A stretch of 64,000 nucleotides of DNA from Stenotrophomonas maltophilia (GCF_001676385.1 NZ_LYVJ01000005.1:248001-312000); one strand, 5' to 3'. Positions 1 to 10,652 are shown, counted from the stretch's first letter. Notes: generated by a model not told the origin, from the letters alone. Program-made: numbers and translations.

Positions 1-881
1 GTGTCGGCCATCGCCATTTGCTCGCCGGGCGAGGCCGTGCCCGAGAAAAATTTGCGCACGAGCTCGAACAGGTCCACATCGCGTTTGCGATAGGCCGATA
101 CATCGGCGGCCGTGAAGCCCAGCGCCGCCAGATCGATCGCGGCCTCGCGCGTCGCGGCCTGCCGCTGCTCGACGCTCAAGCCGATGACGTGGCCGGTGGC
201 GTCGCGCAATGGCGCCGGCGGTCGCGCGTCGCCCGTCGCGACCAAGGCCTCGTACGCGCCTTGGCGATCGCGCCGGGACAGGGCTTGTATGCGTTTTTGC
301 TGGTGCGACTGCGCTTGCGCAAGTTCGTTAGCCGGCGCGGCCGAGACGGCGGCCGGGAGCGAGACGGCGGCGCCGCTCAACAGCGCCAGGAAAACCAAAG
401 TTCGTTGCATATCACTTTCTCCTTGCGAGGTGTTCGTCCGTACCGTGGACTGGGTTCGTGGCACGGAACCAGCTGGAGCTCCGCGCACGTCCTCCCACGC
501 CTGGTCGGCTTCTTTCCATCGTCGGGCCGCCTCGTCGCGAAGGGCAACACCCGCCTCCTGCACTTGCTCAAGCTTCCGCTCGGCCCAGGTGTCGGTGATG
601 TTGGCCGCATCGAGCGCGTCGGCGAACCGCTGCCGTTCCGCCGGGGTCTCCAGGCGACGGTCGAGCGCTTTGAGGAAGCTGTCGCGCTCGAATTGCCGGA
701 AACCGGGGGAGCGCTGTAGGTCGTTGACCAAGCCCGCGGCGTCGACCCCGCCCACGCGGCGGTTGTGAAGTATCAGGCGCTCGGCTTCGTATGCGAGCTG
801 ATCGACGCGGCCTTGTTCATCGGTGGCCGCCAGCAGTGCAGCCACATCGCGGGTGTCTACCCGCCCCGAATTTGTCGCCAT
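1..881 (-). CDS. Unknown ORF, incomplete, with an internal secreted-protein start
   Basis: An open frame starts at ATG 881 and runs past position 1 without a stop, giving at least 293 residues. I do not recognise the family. Residues 1-157 are hydrophilic and mostly helical, rich in Glu, Arg and Ala (for example VDQLAYEAERLI). Met158 (ATG at 408-410) begins a typical Sec signal peptide: basic start MQRT, hydrophobic core LVFLALLSGAAVSLPAA, and an AxA-like cleavage site at VSA/AP. A strong ribosome binding site, aaggag, lies 8 bases before that ATG. So this could be one protein with a mid-chain membrane segment, or an upstream cytoplasmic protein read in frame into a separately initiated periplasmic protein. 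The next genes towards the window start are not visible. Its place beside a tRNA gene fits accessory DNA. Confidence 0.55.
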   Translation of the reverse strand, partial: MATNSGRVDTRDVAALLAATDEQGRVDQLAYEAERLILHNRRVGGVDAAGLVNDLQRSPGFRQFERDSFLKALDRRLETPAERQRFADALDAANITDTWAERKLEQVQEAGVALRDEAARRWKEADQAWEDVRGAPAGSVPRTQSTVRTNTSQGESDMQRTLVFLALLSGAAVSLPAAVSAAPANELAQAQSHQQKRIQALSRRDRQGAYEALVATGDARPPAPLRDATGHVIGLSVEQRQAATREAAIDLAALGFTAADVSAYRKRDVDLFELVRKFFSGTASPGEQMAMAD

Positions 882-1265
882 CGGAATGTCCCTATTCGGA
901 GAGCCTCGACCGTAGTCTACCCGCGCCCTGGCGGATGAGCCCGACCTGCGTCAAGAATCCACCGCCAGGGGCCTAGGTCTTGCTGCCCTTGGTTTTGTAG
1001 ACCTTTTCTTAGGTCCCTCGGTAGGCTTTATTGCAGGAAAATGCTCTAAAAGTCCACGGCTAACCGATTGATTCAAAAGGGGCAAAAAATGAGCCCTTTG
1101 GTTTCGGGTCCAGAGGTACTGAGAAGAGAGAGGCGACCTTGGCGAAAGTTTCGCCAACCGGCCGGTTTCGGCCTCTCTCTGAGTCCAAGGGCTTGTCAAA
1201 AACCCTCGGAAATAAGGCGTTTTCTCGCTGAAACTCGGGGAGAGAAATATGCCCCGTTATTGCTA
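882..1265. other. Gene-free stretch with nested palindrome next to tRNA-Ile
   Basis: No convincing coding frame is seen here. The clearest structure is a nested inverted repeat: outer arms agagagaggc (1125-1134) and gcctctctct (1171-1180) enclose a perfect inner palindrome ttggcgaaa/tttcgccaa (1139-1157). The stretch is more AT-rich around 1020-1100 than the flanking genes. It lies directly 3' of the minus-strand tRNA, which is where integrative elements usually enter, but no second copy of the tRNA 3' end is present in the window to prove an attachment site. Confidence 0.5.
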
Positions 1266-1341
<76 letters not shown>

Positions 1342-1381
1342 GGCGCAGCGCCACAGTGTAGTGGAGACCGCGCCCGATCGG

Positions 1382-1693
1382 CTACCCGGCAGCAGCAAGA
1401 GCCTCAGCAATACGTCCCAACCGCTTCTCCGCCACTTCCGCAAACCACACCTGCCGCCGCAGATGTGCCTGGGACAGCGCCACCGTCCTCCTGGCCTCTT
1501 CCAGTCCCTGCTGGTTGTCGCCGCTGAAGCCGGCAAGCAATCCAGCCTCAGACAGCGTCAGCAGCGTATACGTCGTCCGACGTGCAAACCCCAACGGATC
1601 CTCACACTCATCCCGCATCACCTCATCCCAGTTCAGCAGCGGCGGGAAATCGATTTGCACGGGCTCAGGCATATCGTGCTCCACATCATTCAT
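1382..1693 (-). CDS. Small hypothetical protein
   Basis: A 103-residue protein starting MNDVEHDMPEP. I chose ATG 1693 because the longer frame, up to 1768, adds a cysteine- and serine-rich stretch that looks non-coding. The N-terminal 25 residues are acidic. The rest is predicted helical (NWDEVMRDECEDPLGFARR, then LEEARRTVALSQAHLRRQ). There is no signal peptide, membrane segment or recognised motif. It has no cysteine pair or catalytic signature that would suggest an enzyme. Function unknown. Confidence 0.6.
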   Translation of the reverse strand: MNDVEHDMPEPVQIDFPPLLNWDEVMRDECEDPLGFARRTTYTLLTLSEAGLLAGFSGDNQQGLEEARRTVALSQAHLRRQVWFAEVAEKRLGRIAEALAAAG

Positions 1694-1901
1694 GGCGTGA
1701 CTCCAGATGCATGACGAATCAGTGCCGCAGGCCGCATGTGATGTACGTGACCTGCTGCGCGCTTGCATCAGCGCCGATGAAGATCGGCCTGCCTACGCGA
1801 TGTGTTGAGCATCTGCACGGTCAGCGTGCGGCCGCCGCGGGACGTAATCAAATGGCAGATGCGACATCGTCAGGATCCGATCGGCATGGCCGGGAGCTAC
1901 C

Positions 1902-1930
1902 AAAGAAAAACCCCGCACCAGGCGGGGCTT
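1902..1930 (-). terminator. Rho-independent terminator of rpoD
   Basis: On the minus strand gccccgcc-tggt-gcggggt forms a GC-rich stem followed by tttttcttt. It begins 28 bases after the rpoD stop codon. Confidence 0.85.
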
Positions 1931-1957
1931 TTCTCAACACTCAACAGCAACCGGATA

Positions 1958-3814
<1,857 letters not shown>

Positions 3815-3858
3815 GTAGTGCTCGCGCCACCGGCTGGGTAGGAAATAGGGAACGTAGC

Positions 3859-3867
3859 ATTATACCA
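3859..3867 (-). promoter_or_regulatory. Extended -10 promoter for rpoD
   Basis: On the minus strand TGGTATAAT, a perfect -10 with the TGn extension, lies about 45 bases before the rpoD start codon. No good -35 hexamer is seen at 17 bases, as expected of extended -10 promoters. Confidence 0.65.
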
Positions 3868-3905
3868 GCCCGGGGCCCCGCCTGCCGGGCGGTGGTCCCG
3901 CAGGC

Positions 3906-4346
3906 TCAGGGCCTGAGAAGGAAGGTCACGGGACCGTCGTTGACCAGGCTGACGACCATATGGGCACCAAATCGGCCGGTTTCCACCCCTGGGGCGTGAT
4001 TTTCACGGCAGATCTCGACAAATCGATTGAACCCGCGTTCAGCCTCGGCCGGCGGCGCGGCCGTGGTGAAGCTCGGCCGCATGCCCGAACGGGTGTCGGC
4101 GGCCAGGGTGAACTGGCTGACCAGCAGCAGGCCGCCCCCGGTGTCGCGCAGCGAACGGTTCATCTTCCCCGCCTCGTCGGCGAACACCCGGTAGCCCAGC
4201 AGGCGCTCGGCCATCCGCTGCAGCTGGGCCTCGGTGTCACCCGGCTCCATCCCGACCAGGGCCAGCAGGCCAGGGCCGATCTGCCCCACCGGCGCATCGT
4301 CGACGTGGACGGCCGCCTGGCTGACACGCTGGATCAGGACGAGCAT
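3906..4346 (-). CDS. dtd: D-aminoacyl-tRNA deacylase
   Basis: This 146-residue protein hydrolyses D-amino acids and glycine from mischarged tRNAs in the cytoplasm. The family signature motifs are present: [17 protein letters not shown] in the middle and the C-terminal cross-subunit Gly-cisPro motif NDGPVTF. The start [13 protein letters not shown] matches the family; a second ATG two codons upstream is less likely. It lies upstream of rpoD, separated by the rpoD promoter, and is divergent from the acyltransferase gene at 4409 with only about 60 bases between the starts. Confidence 0.95.
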   Translation of the reverse strand: MLVLIQRVSQAAVHVDDAPVGQIGPGLLALVGMEPGDTEAQLQRMAERLLGYRVFADEAGKMNRSLRDTGGGLLLVSQFTLAADTRSGMRPSFTTAAPPAEAERGFNRFVEICRENHAPGVETGRFGAHMVVSLVNDGPVTFLLRP

Positions 4347-4408
4347 CTGCAAGCTTCCAATGAACGGGGCGGGCCACGATAGCAGCGCCGTTGGCTAAAC
4401 TGGCGCCG

Positions 4409-5329
4409 ATGAATCCGCAACGCAAAGCCCGGCTGGTCCACCGCGCCACCTCCCTGTTCGCCCGCCTGCCCTGGCCGTTGCTGCGGGGAATCGCGCATGC
4501 CCTGGCCTGGGCCTGGATCAGGCTCAATGCGCGCGAGAGCCGCGTTACCCGTCGCAACCTGGAGCTGGCCTACCCTGAACTGGACGACGCGGCGCGCAGC
4601 CGCCTGCACCGCGAACTGCTGCGCTCCACCGCGCTGCAGGCCATCGAGACCCTGCGCCTGTGGAGCCGGACGCCAGCCGACAACCTGCGCCTGCACCTGA
4701 AACAGCGGCATGGCCAAGCCCTGTACGACGCGGCCCTGGCCAGCGGCAGGGGGGTGATCGTGGCCGCGCCGCACTTCGGCAACTGGGAACTGTTGAACCA
4801 GTGGCTGGCCTCGCGCGGGCCGATCGCCATCGTGTACAAGCCACCGGAGGACGCGGCCAGCGATGCCTTCCTGCAACGGGTGCGGGGCGGGCAGAACGTG
4901 CAGCAGGTGCGTGCCGAAGGTCCGGCCGTGCGCCAGCTGTTCAAGGTGCTCAAGGACGGTGGCGCCACCGGCATCCTGCCCGACCAGCAGCCCAAGGCCG
5001 GCGACGGCGTGTTCGTGCCGTTCTTCGGCGTGCAGGCGCTGACCATGACCCTGGTCAACCGCCTGGCCGAACGCACCGGCGCTACCGTGCTGTATGGCTG
5101 GTGCGAGCGCATCGGGCCGGACATGGAATTCGCCCTGCACATCGAACCGGCCGACCCGGCGGTGGCGGATCCGGACCCGCAGGTGGCGGCTACCGCGCTC
5201 AACGCCGGCATCGAGCGCATCGCCCGCCGCGACCCGGCGCAGTACCAGTGGACCTACAAGCGCTATACGCTGCGCCCACCGGGCAGTGGCGAGGACGACC
5301 CGTACGCGACCGAAGAACATCCTCATTGA
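4409..5329 (+). CDS. LpxL/HtrB-family lysophospholipid/lipid A acyltransferase
   Basis: A 306-residue member of the bacterial lipid A late acyltransferase family. The catalytic HX4E box is PHFGNWELL (His122, Glu127), and the downstream substrate-binding part GGATGILPDQQPKAGDGVFV is typical. An N-terminal hydrophobic helix (about 22-40) would anchor it to the inner membrane. In this family the enzyme transfers a fatty acyl chain from acyl-ACP to lipid A precursors or related lipids. The exact acyl chain and acceptor cannot be read from sequence. I chose ATG 4409 (MNPQRKARLV) over ATG 4391 because it places the conserved start as in homologues. It is followed by the ribA-like gene 72 bases later. 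Confidence 0.88.
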   Translation: MNPQRKARLVHRATSLFARLPWPLLRGIAHALAWAWIRLNARESRVTRRNLELAYPELDDAARSRLHRELLRSTALQAIETLRLWSRTPADNLRLHLKQRHGQALYDAALASGRGVIVAAPHFGNWELLNQWLASRGPIAIVYKPPEDAASDAFLQRVRGGQNVQQVRAEGPAVRQLFKVLKDGGATGILPDQQPKAGDGVFVPFFGVQALTMTLVNRLAERTGATVLYGWCERIGPDMEFALHIEPADPAVADPDPQVAATALNAGIERIARRDPAQYQWTYKRYTLRPPGSGEDDPYATEEHPH

Positions 5330-5401
5330 GGTGGGCCGGCGCCCCTGCGCCGCTCGCCACAGCACGTTGAATACGACGCCGGTGCCCCCATAGAGACTGC
5401 G

Positions 5402-6538
5402 ATGTCCGCCTCCCCCGGTCCTGCCATGCCTGCTGCTTCTTCCCTGTTCGGCGATCCGGCCGCGACCCGCTGTGAACGCGCGGTGGCCGAACTGCGTGCC
5501 GGTCGTCCGGTCCTGCTTCACGATGGCCAGGGCCAACGCCTGGCGGTGATCGCGCTGGACAGCGCGACGGCCAGCAGCTTCGCCGCTTTTGCCAGCGCAG
5601 CGCGCGAACGCCACTACCTGTTCCTGACCGCGATCCGTGCCCGCGTGCTCGGCGTGGACGCTCCCGACGGCGCACGGCTGCCGCTGGCCGGCGTCGCCTT
5701 CGATGCCCTGCCCTCGCTGGGCTACCTGCGCGAGTCGGGCCCGATGCCGGACGGTTGGAGCGCGGGCGATGCCTTCGATGCTGGCGCGGTGGAACTGGCC
5801 CGCCTGGGCCTGTTGCTGCCGGCCATGGTGGCGGTGCGCCTGGAGGCCGGCGACCACACCTTCGACGGTGCCGCCGATGTGGCCCTGTGCGATCTGGCCG
5901 AGGGCGCGGCCCATGCCGCCCATGACTACGAACTGGTGGCGCGTTCGCCGGTGCCGTTGCGCGACGTCGGCATGACCACCTTCGCGGTATTCCGCGGCGG
6001 CGTGGCCCAGCGCGACCAGGTCGCGATCATCGTCGGCGAACCGGACCTGTCGGCCGTGGTGCCGGTGCGCGTGCACTCCTCATGCCTGACCGGCGACCTG
6101 TTCGGTTCACTCAAGTGCGACTGCGGCGACCAGCTGCGGCGCGGGCTGCGCAAGCTGAAGGAACTGGGCGGCGGCGTGCTGCTGTACCTGGACCAGGAAG
6201 GACGCGGCACCGGCATCGCGGCCAAGATGCGTGCCTATGGCTATCAGCACGATGGCCTGGACACCATCGATGCCGATGCGCAGCTGGGCTTCGGTGCCGA
6301 CGAGCGGCGTTACGGCAGCGCGGTGGCGATGCTGCACGGCCTGGGCATTTCGCGCGTGGCCCTGCTCAGCAACAACCCGACCAAGGCGCAGCGCCTGCGC
6401 AACGCCGGCATCGAGGTGCTGGACTGCATTCCGGTCACCGGCGAGATCACCGCCGAGAACGAGCACTACCTCCGTACCAAGGCCGATCGTGCCGGCCATC
6501 TGCTGGATGTCGACGCCCTGATCCAGGCTGCCCAGTAG
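5402..6538 (+). CDS. ribA: GTP cyclohydrolase II with degenerate N-terminal domain
   Basis: The 378-residue protein catalyses the first committed step of riboflavin synthesis. The C-terminal half (about 185-378) is a complete GTP cyclohydrolase II. It has the zinc ligands C228, C239 and C241 in SSCLTGDLFGSLKCDCG, the GRGTGIAAKMRAYGYQ loop, and DTIDADAQLGFG. E. coli RibA is only about 196 residues, so the first ~180 residues are extra. They occupy the place of the DHBP synthase (RibB) domain in bifunctional enzymes but lack its acidic DDEDREN-type active-site loop, so that activity is not expected. A second start, Met9, is possible. The TAG stop is part of a short GTAGC/GCTAC inverted repeat. 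Confidence 0.9.
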   Translation: MSASPGPAMPAASSLFGDPAATRCERAVAELRAGRPVLLHDGQGQRLAVIALDSATASSFAAFASAARERHYLFLTAIRARVLGVDAPDGARLPLAGVAFDALPSLGYLRESGPMPDGWSAGDAFDAGAVELARLGLLLPAMVAVRLEAGDHTFDGAADVALCDLAEGAAHAAHDYELVARSPVPLRDVGMTTFAVFRGGVAQRDQVAIIVGEPDLSAVVPVRVHSSCLTGDLFGSLKCDCGDQLRRGLRKLKELGGGVLLYLDQEGRGTGIAAKMRAYGYQHDGLDTIDADAQLGFGADERRYGSAVAMLHGLGISRVALLSNNPTKAQRLRNAGIEVLDCIPVTGEITAENEHYLRTKADRAGHLLDVDALIQAAQ

Positions 6539-6611
6539 CGCGGCCGACCTGCTACCGTCTGCGCGGTGCGGCCACGGCCGCCCCATCTGCCTGCCACCTG
6601 ACGGAGCCCGC

Positions 6612-7112
6612 GTGACCGAAGCACCTTTTCCTGCATCGCCCACCGCTGACTGGCAGGCCCTGCCGCAGCGTGCCGCAGCGCTGGCGGCGCTGGAAGGCGC
6701 CTGCGGCGGCCTGTTGGTGCCGGGCCTGCCGCTGGCGGCCGCGACATGGTTCCTGGAACTGCCCGGTGGCCTATGGACCGCTGCGATCGGGCTGCTGGTG
6801 GGCATCGTGGTCGGCGCATGGCTGGGCCACCGCCGCGTGGTCCGCACCCGCTGGCGGCTGGACACGCAGGGCCTCGGCCTGCGCCGCGACCTGATGTGGC
6901 AGCTGGAAACGCGTATCCCCCTGTCACGCGTGCAGCACCTGGACCTGCGGCGCGGCCCGCTGGAACGCCGCGCCGGCCTGGCCACGCTGATCGTGCATAC
7001 CGCCGGCGCCCGCATGAGCGCGGTCACCGTGCGCGGCCTCGACGAGGCGGACGCCGAGCGCCTGCGCGATACCCTGTCGCACCAGCTCGACCAGGACGCG
7101 GACGCCCTGTGA
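6612..7112 (+). CDS. Bacterial PH-domain membrane protein, YdbS-like
   Basis: A 166-residue membrane protein with a hydrophobic hairpin (about 35-72) followed by one bPH2 domain (about 80-155; LDTQGLGLRRDLMWQ, then IPLSRVQHLDLRRGPLERR). The R-IQH-D pattern is typical of YdbS. The start codon is GTG, 8 bases after ggagccc. It overlaps the next gene by four bases (GTGA), so the two are translationally coupled, as ydbS-ydbT pairs usually are. The function of the family is not established; an envelope-stress or membrane-quality role is guesswork. Confidence 0.8.
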   Translation: MTEAPFPASPTADWQALPQRAAALAALEGACGGLLVPGLPLAAATWFLELPGGLWTAAIGLLVGIVVGAWLGHRRVVRTRWRLDTQGLGLRRDLMWQLETRIPLSRVQHLDLRRGPLERRAGLATLIVHTAGARMSAVTVRGLDEADAERLRDTLSHQLDQDADAL

Positions 7113-8647
7113 GCCTGCCGCCGCCCCTGCCCGCCTCGCTGCCCAACGGTGGCGAAGACCACCGCCTGCACCCCTGGTCGTGGCTGTTCGTGCTGCTGAT
7201 GCAGTTGCGCCACTACTTCCTGCCGCTGGTAGCGCTGCTGGTGTTCGGACAGCGGGGCGACGGCGACCCGCTGTGGGCGCAGCTGATTCCGCTGTCGGCG
7301 ATCGCCGCGTTGGTGCTGGTTTCGGTGCTGCAGTACCTCAGTTACCGCTACCGCATCGGCGGCGACGCAATCACCGTGCGCAGCGGGCTGCTCGCACGCA
7401 ACCGGCGCGAGATCCCATTCGCCCGCATCCACAACGTGGAGGTGAGACAGAACCCCCTGCACCGGTTGTTCGGCGTCGCCGAACTGCGCCTTGAATCGGC
7501 CGGTGGCGTGCGCCCGGAGGCGGAAATGCGGGTGCTGAAGCTGGACCAGGCACTGGCATTGGAACGGCTGGTTCGGCAGCGCGGGCAGCCCACCCAGGCC
7601 GCCGGGGCAGAAGCGTCCGCCGGGGTCGCCGAGGCCGGCGGCGAACACGTGCTGCTGCGCCTGTCGAGCTGGGAGGTAGTGCGCATGGGCCTGCTCTCCA
7701 ACCGTGGCTGGGCACTGGTGGTGGCGGCCATCGGCGTGCTGTTCCAGACCGTGCCGCGACCGGTGATGGACGAGGCGCTCCAGCGCGGTGGCCGCGAGGC
7801 CTTCGGCTATGCCAGCCATCTGCACCCGGGCGTGGCGGGGGCCCTGCTGTTGTCGGCCGCAGCGCTGTTGCTGGGCTGGATGGTGCTGCGCGTGCTGTCG
7901 GTGGTGCTGACCCTGCTGCGCTATCACGGCTTCACCCTCAGCGAGCAGGAGCGCCGCCTGACCGTATCGGCCGGCCTGCTCAGCCGCACCCGCAGCAGTG
8001 TTGCGCGTCGCCGGATCCAGGCCTGGACACTGCGCGAAGGCACGCTGCAGCGCTGGTTCGGCCTGCGGCAACTGCGCATTGACAGCGCCGCGGGGGGCCC
8101 ATCGCGCGGCGAGGACCGCGCCCTGCGCGAACTCGCGCCATTGGCCCCGCACGTGCGCTGCGACGAGCTGATCCAGCACCTGCTGCCGCAGCTGCAGTGG
8201 CCACCCGCAATGTGGCAGGCCATCCCGCGACGCGGGTGGTGGCGGCTGTGCCTGGGCGCGCTGGTGCTGGTGCCGTTGCTGGCAGTGGCCGGTTATGTAC
8301 GCTGGGGGCCGTGGGGCCTGGCCGTGCTGGCCTGGCTGCCGGTGGCCTTGCTGGTGGCGCATCGGCAGATGGCGCGCATGGCCTGGTACCTGGATGACCA
8401 CTTCGTGGCCGTGCGCGGCGGCTGGTGGAAGCGCTGGTGGCGCTGGGCCGAGCTGGACAAGGTGCAGGGCCTGCGCCTGCAGCGTTCGCCACTGGACAAG
8501 CTGCTGGGCACCAGCAGCCTGCAGCTCGATACTGCTGGCGCACACGGTGACGTGGCCCTGACCCTGCACCACCTGCCGCAGGCACAGGCGCAACAGGTAA
8601 TGGATCAGCTGGCGGCGGCGCTGGCGCGGCGCAAGCTGCGCTGGTGA
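7109..8647 (+). CDS. Multi-PH-domain membrane protein, YdbT-like
   Basis: A 512-residue polytopic membrane protein. I place the start at GTG 7109, inside the stop of the ydbS-like gene; the open frame extends further upstream only as a shadow of that gene. Three bPH2 units alternate with hydrophobic pairs: residues ~75-150 (YRIGGDAITVRSGLLARNRR, IPFARIHNVEVRQNPLHRL), ~270-350 (LSEQERRLTVSAGLL, RRRIQAWTLREGTLQRWFG) and ~425-505 (YLDDHFVAVRGGWWKRWW, WAELDKVQGLRLQRSPL). This repeat layout is the standard YdbT form. It is likely membrane-bound with the PH folds on the cytoplasmic side. Confidence 0.82.
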   Translation: MSLPPPLPASLPNGGEDHRLHPWSWLFVLLMQLRHYFLPLVALLVFGQRGDGDPLWAQLIPLSAIAALVLVSVLQYLSYRYRIGGDAITVRSGLLARNRREIPFARIHNVEVRQNPLHRLFGVAELRLESAGGVRPEAEMRVLKLDQALALERLVRQRGQPTQAAGAEASAGVAEAGGEHVLLRLSSWEVVRMGLLSNRGWALVVAAIGVLFQTVPRPVMDEALQRGGREAFGYASHLHPGVAGALLLSAAALLLGWMVLRVLSVVLTLLRYHGFTLSEQERRLTVSAGLLSRTRSSVARRRIQAWTLREGTLQRWFGLRQLRIDSAAGGPSRGEDRALRELAPLAPHVRCDELIQHLLPQLQWPPAMWQAIPRRGWWRLCLGALVLVPLLAVAGYVRWGPWGLAVLAWLPVALLVAHRQMARMAWYLDDHFVAVRGGWWKRWWRWAELDKVQGLRLQRSPLDKLLGTSSLQLDTAGAHGDVALTLHHLPQAQAQQVMDQLAAALARRKLRW

Positions 8648-8684
8648 GCCGGGGCCGTGCATCCACGCATGGCGTGGATCTACT

Positions 8685-8736
8685 GTAGAACCGAACCATG
8701 CCCGGCTTGCCGCAGCCGAGCATGGGTTCGGCTCTG
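8685..8736. repeat. GTAG-type palindromic repeat (SMAG-like)
   Basis: Starts gtagaaccgaaccatgc and ends gcatgggttcggctctgc, so the two halves form a long stem. It lies between the ydbT-like stop and the convergent glycan gene. A smaller hairpin atccacgc-atg-gcgtggat (8661-8679) sits just before it. The ends and the CCGAGCATGGG core are shared with other copies in this window. Confidence 0.75.
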
Positions 8737-8747
8737 CAGGACGTGCA

Positions 8748-9803
8748 TCACCGCTGCGACGGGCCCCAATACCCCAGGTCTTTGCGGATCTGCAGGTCGC
8801 GCACCCAACTGCCGAAGGGTTTGCGGCGCAGCGCGCCCATCTCGCCGGACAGGAAATCTTCGGTGGCGGCGATCACCCGCTCGCTGGACAGGCCATCGCG
8901 GTACGGATGGATGGCATCGGCATAGCGCACGATCTCCGCCTGCAATGCGGCGTCGGGGTGCAGCGCGCGCTGCAGCATCGCCGGCAACTGGGCCGGCTCG
9001 TCGAAGTCGATCATGTGCGGCTTCGGCACGCGGTTGCGGAAGGTCACCACCGGCTTGTGCTGGACGATGAACTCCGAGACGATCGAGGAGGTATCCGACA
9101 CCAGCACATCGGCGGCACGCTGCGCCGCCATCACCTGCTCCGGCTCGATGAAACGAGCATTGGCGCCGGCCAGTGCGCGGTAACGCTCGAACAGGTCCGG
9201 CGGGCACTTCGGATGCAGGGTCAGCAGCCAGTAGCGCTCACCGGCGGCGATATCGGTGGCGATCTGCGCATGCAGGTGCGGCGCGGCACTGAGGCGTTCG
9301 GTGAACGTGGAACCGAACAGGATCACGGCGCGGTCACCCGCCGGTTCGCGAAGCGCGGCACTTTCGCCGCCATCGTCGCGGAACAGCGGGTCCAGCTTCG
9401 GCCATCCGGTCTCGGCCACCGCGAAGTGGCCCTGCCGGGCCGCGATCTCGCGGAAAGGCGCGGTGGTGGCCGGCCCCTGCGTGCAGTACAGGTCGAACAT
9501 GCCGCGCACCCGGAAGTGGCCCCGGGCGCTGTCGCGCTTCTCCACGTTGAACCCGTGGAACAGCTGCACTTTGGCACCGGAAAGGAACGTCGGCACCCAG
9601 TTGGCCGCGCTGAACACCGCCCGCGGGCGCATGGCCAGGGCCTGCTTCAGGCCTACGCAGGGCACCCCCGGCAGCGTGCTGCCTGCCGCGCCACCCTCGA
9701 ACCAGGCCGCCACCTGTTGCCCGGAGGCGTGCAAGGCCAGCGCCAACGGGGCGAGAATAGGCAGCGCATAGCGCTCTGTCGCAAACAACAGGTACCCGGC
9801 CAT
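8748..9803 (-). CDS. CDP-glycerol glycerophosphotransferase-like glycan protein
   Basis: A 351-residue GT-B-like protein. The N-terminal half has the pattern of UDP-GlcNAc epimerase/GPT folds (VQLFHGFNVEKRDSARGHFR), and the C-terminal half has DVLVSDTSSIVSEFI followed by KPVVTFRN, the signature region of the CDP-glycerol:poly(glycerophosphate) transferase family. In Gram-negative bacteria such proteins are linked to surface polysaccharide or LPS core decoration; the substrate here is unknown. I chose ATG 9803 (MAGYLLFATERYALPIL). The next gene starts in the opposite direction at 9805, so the two start codons nearly touch and overlap if ATG 9806 is used. The promoter must therefore lie inside the neighbour. 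Confidence 0.72.
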   Translation of the reverse strand: MAGYLLFATERYALPILAPLALALHASGQQVAAWFEGGAAGSTLPGVPCVGLKQALAMRPRAVFSAANWVPTFLSGAKVQLFHGFNVEKRDSARGHFRVRGMFDLYCTQGPATTAPFREIAARQGHFAVAETGWPKLDPLFRDDGGESAALREPAGDRAVILFGSTFTERLSAAPHLHAQIATDIAAGERYWLLTLHPKCPPDLFERYRALAGANARFIEPEQVMAAQRAADVLVSDTSSIVSEFIVQHKPVVTFRNRVPKPHMIDFDEPAQLPAMLQRALHPDAALQAEIVRYADAIHPYRDGLSSERVIAATEDFLSGEMGALRRKPFGSWVRDLQIRKDLGYWGPSQR

Positions 9804-9804
9804 C

Positions 9805-10611
9805 ATGTCCTCCACGACCGCTCCCATCGAACGGCCTCGCATTTCAGCGTGCATTATCGCGTTCAATGAAGCCGGCCGCATCGGCGACTGCCTGGCCTCG
9901 CTGGCATTCTGCGACGAGATCATCGTCGTGGACTCCTACTCCACTGACGCGACCGCTGCCATCGCGGAGGCCGCAGGGGCGCGGGTACTGCAACGCGCGT
10001 TCGAGGGCTTCCGCAGCCAGAAGGCATTCTGCGTCGAGCAGGCGTCCCATGACTGGGTGCTGTGCCTGGATGCCGATGAGCGCATTGGCCCGGAACTGCG
10101 CACGTCCATCGAGCAGGCCCGCGACGGCGGCTTCGCCGGCCATGCCGGCTACCGTTTCGCCCGCCTGTCGGAGTATTTCGGCAAATTCCTGCGCCACGGC
10201 AACGCCTATCCGGACCGGGTGATGCGCCTGTTCGACCGCCGCCGGGGCGGCTGGCGCGGCAAACGCGAAATCCACGAAGCAGCCAGTGTCGACGGCGTCG
10301 TCGGTACGCTGCGCGGCGACCTCATCCACTACCCGTACCGCTCGTTGCAGCAGCAGCTGGCCAAGACCGAGAAGTACGCGCGGATGATGGCCGAGCACGA
10401 GTTCGCGCGCGGCAAGCGGGCCACTCTTGGCAAGCTGGTGCTGGCGCCCGCCTGGCGGTTCTGGCGCGGCTTCCTGTTCCGGGGTGGTTTCCGCGACGGC
10501 TGGCATGGCCTGGTCTACGCCTACGTGCGCGCCAACTACGTGCGGCAGAAGACCATCATGCTGTGGATGCTGGGCAACGGACAGGCGGTGGCCGACCCGC
10601 CGACGCCCTGA
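9805..10611 (+). CDS. Family 2 glycosyltransferase, WaaE/KdtX-like
   Basis: A 268-residue GT-A glycosyltransferase. The nucleotide-sugar part starts at once (RISACIIAFNEAGRIGDCL), the acidic motif is CLDADER (about 88-94), and the middle contains FLRHGNAYPDRVMRLFDRR with HYPYRSLQQQLAKTEKYA, which is characteristic of the WaaE/KdtX group that adds a glucose to LPS inner core. No signal peptide; it probably acts at the cytoplasmic face of the inner membrane. It is head-to-head with the previous gene and convergent with the O-antigen ligase-like gene, which supports a role in LPS or surface glycan assembly. The sugar and acceptor are inferred, not seen. Confidence 0.85.
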   Translation: MSSTTAPIERPRISACIIAFNEAGRIGDCLASLAFCDEIIVVDSYSTDATAAIAEAAGARVLQRAFEGFRSQKAFCVEQASHDWVLCLDADERIGPELRTSIEQARDGGFAGHAGYRFARLSEYFGKFLRHGNAYPDRVMRLFDRRRGGWRGKREIHEAASVDGVVGTLRGDLIHYPYRSLQQQLAKTEKYARMMAEHEFARGKRATLGKLVLAPAWRFWRGFLFRGGFRDGWHGLVYAYVRANYVRQKTIMLWMLGNGQAVADPPTP

Positions 10612-10652
10612 TCGCCGGGCTCAGCCGGTGCCGCCATTGCCACACTGATGCC

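Noticed and set aside
1707..1808. A 33-residue plus-strand ORF (MHDESVPQAACDVRDLLRAC...)
   Set aside because: No convincing ribosome binding site or similarity, and it is in the promoter region of a divergent gene; too short to support.
5402..5960. Active DHBP synthase (RibB) domain at the N-terminus of the ribA product
   Set aside because: The acidic active-site loop of RibB is not seen in residues 1-180, so only GTP cyclohydrolase II activity is claimed.
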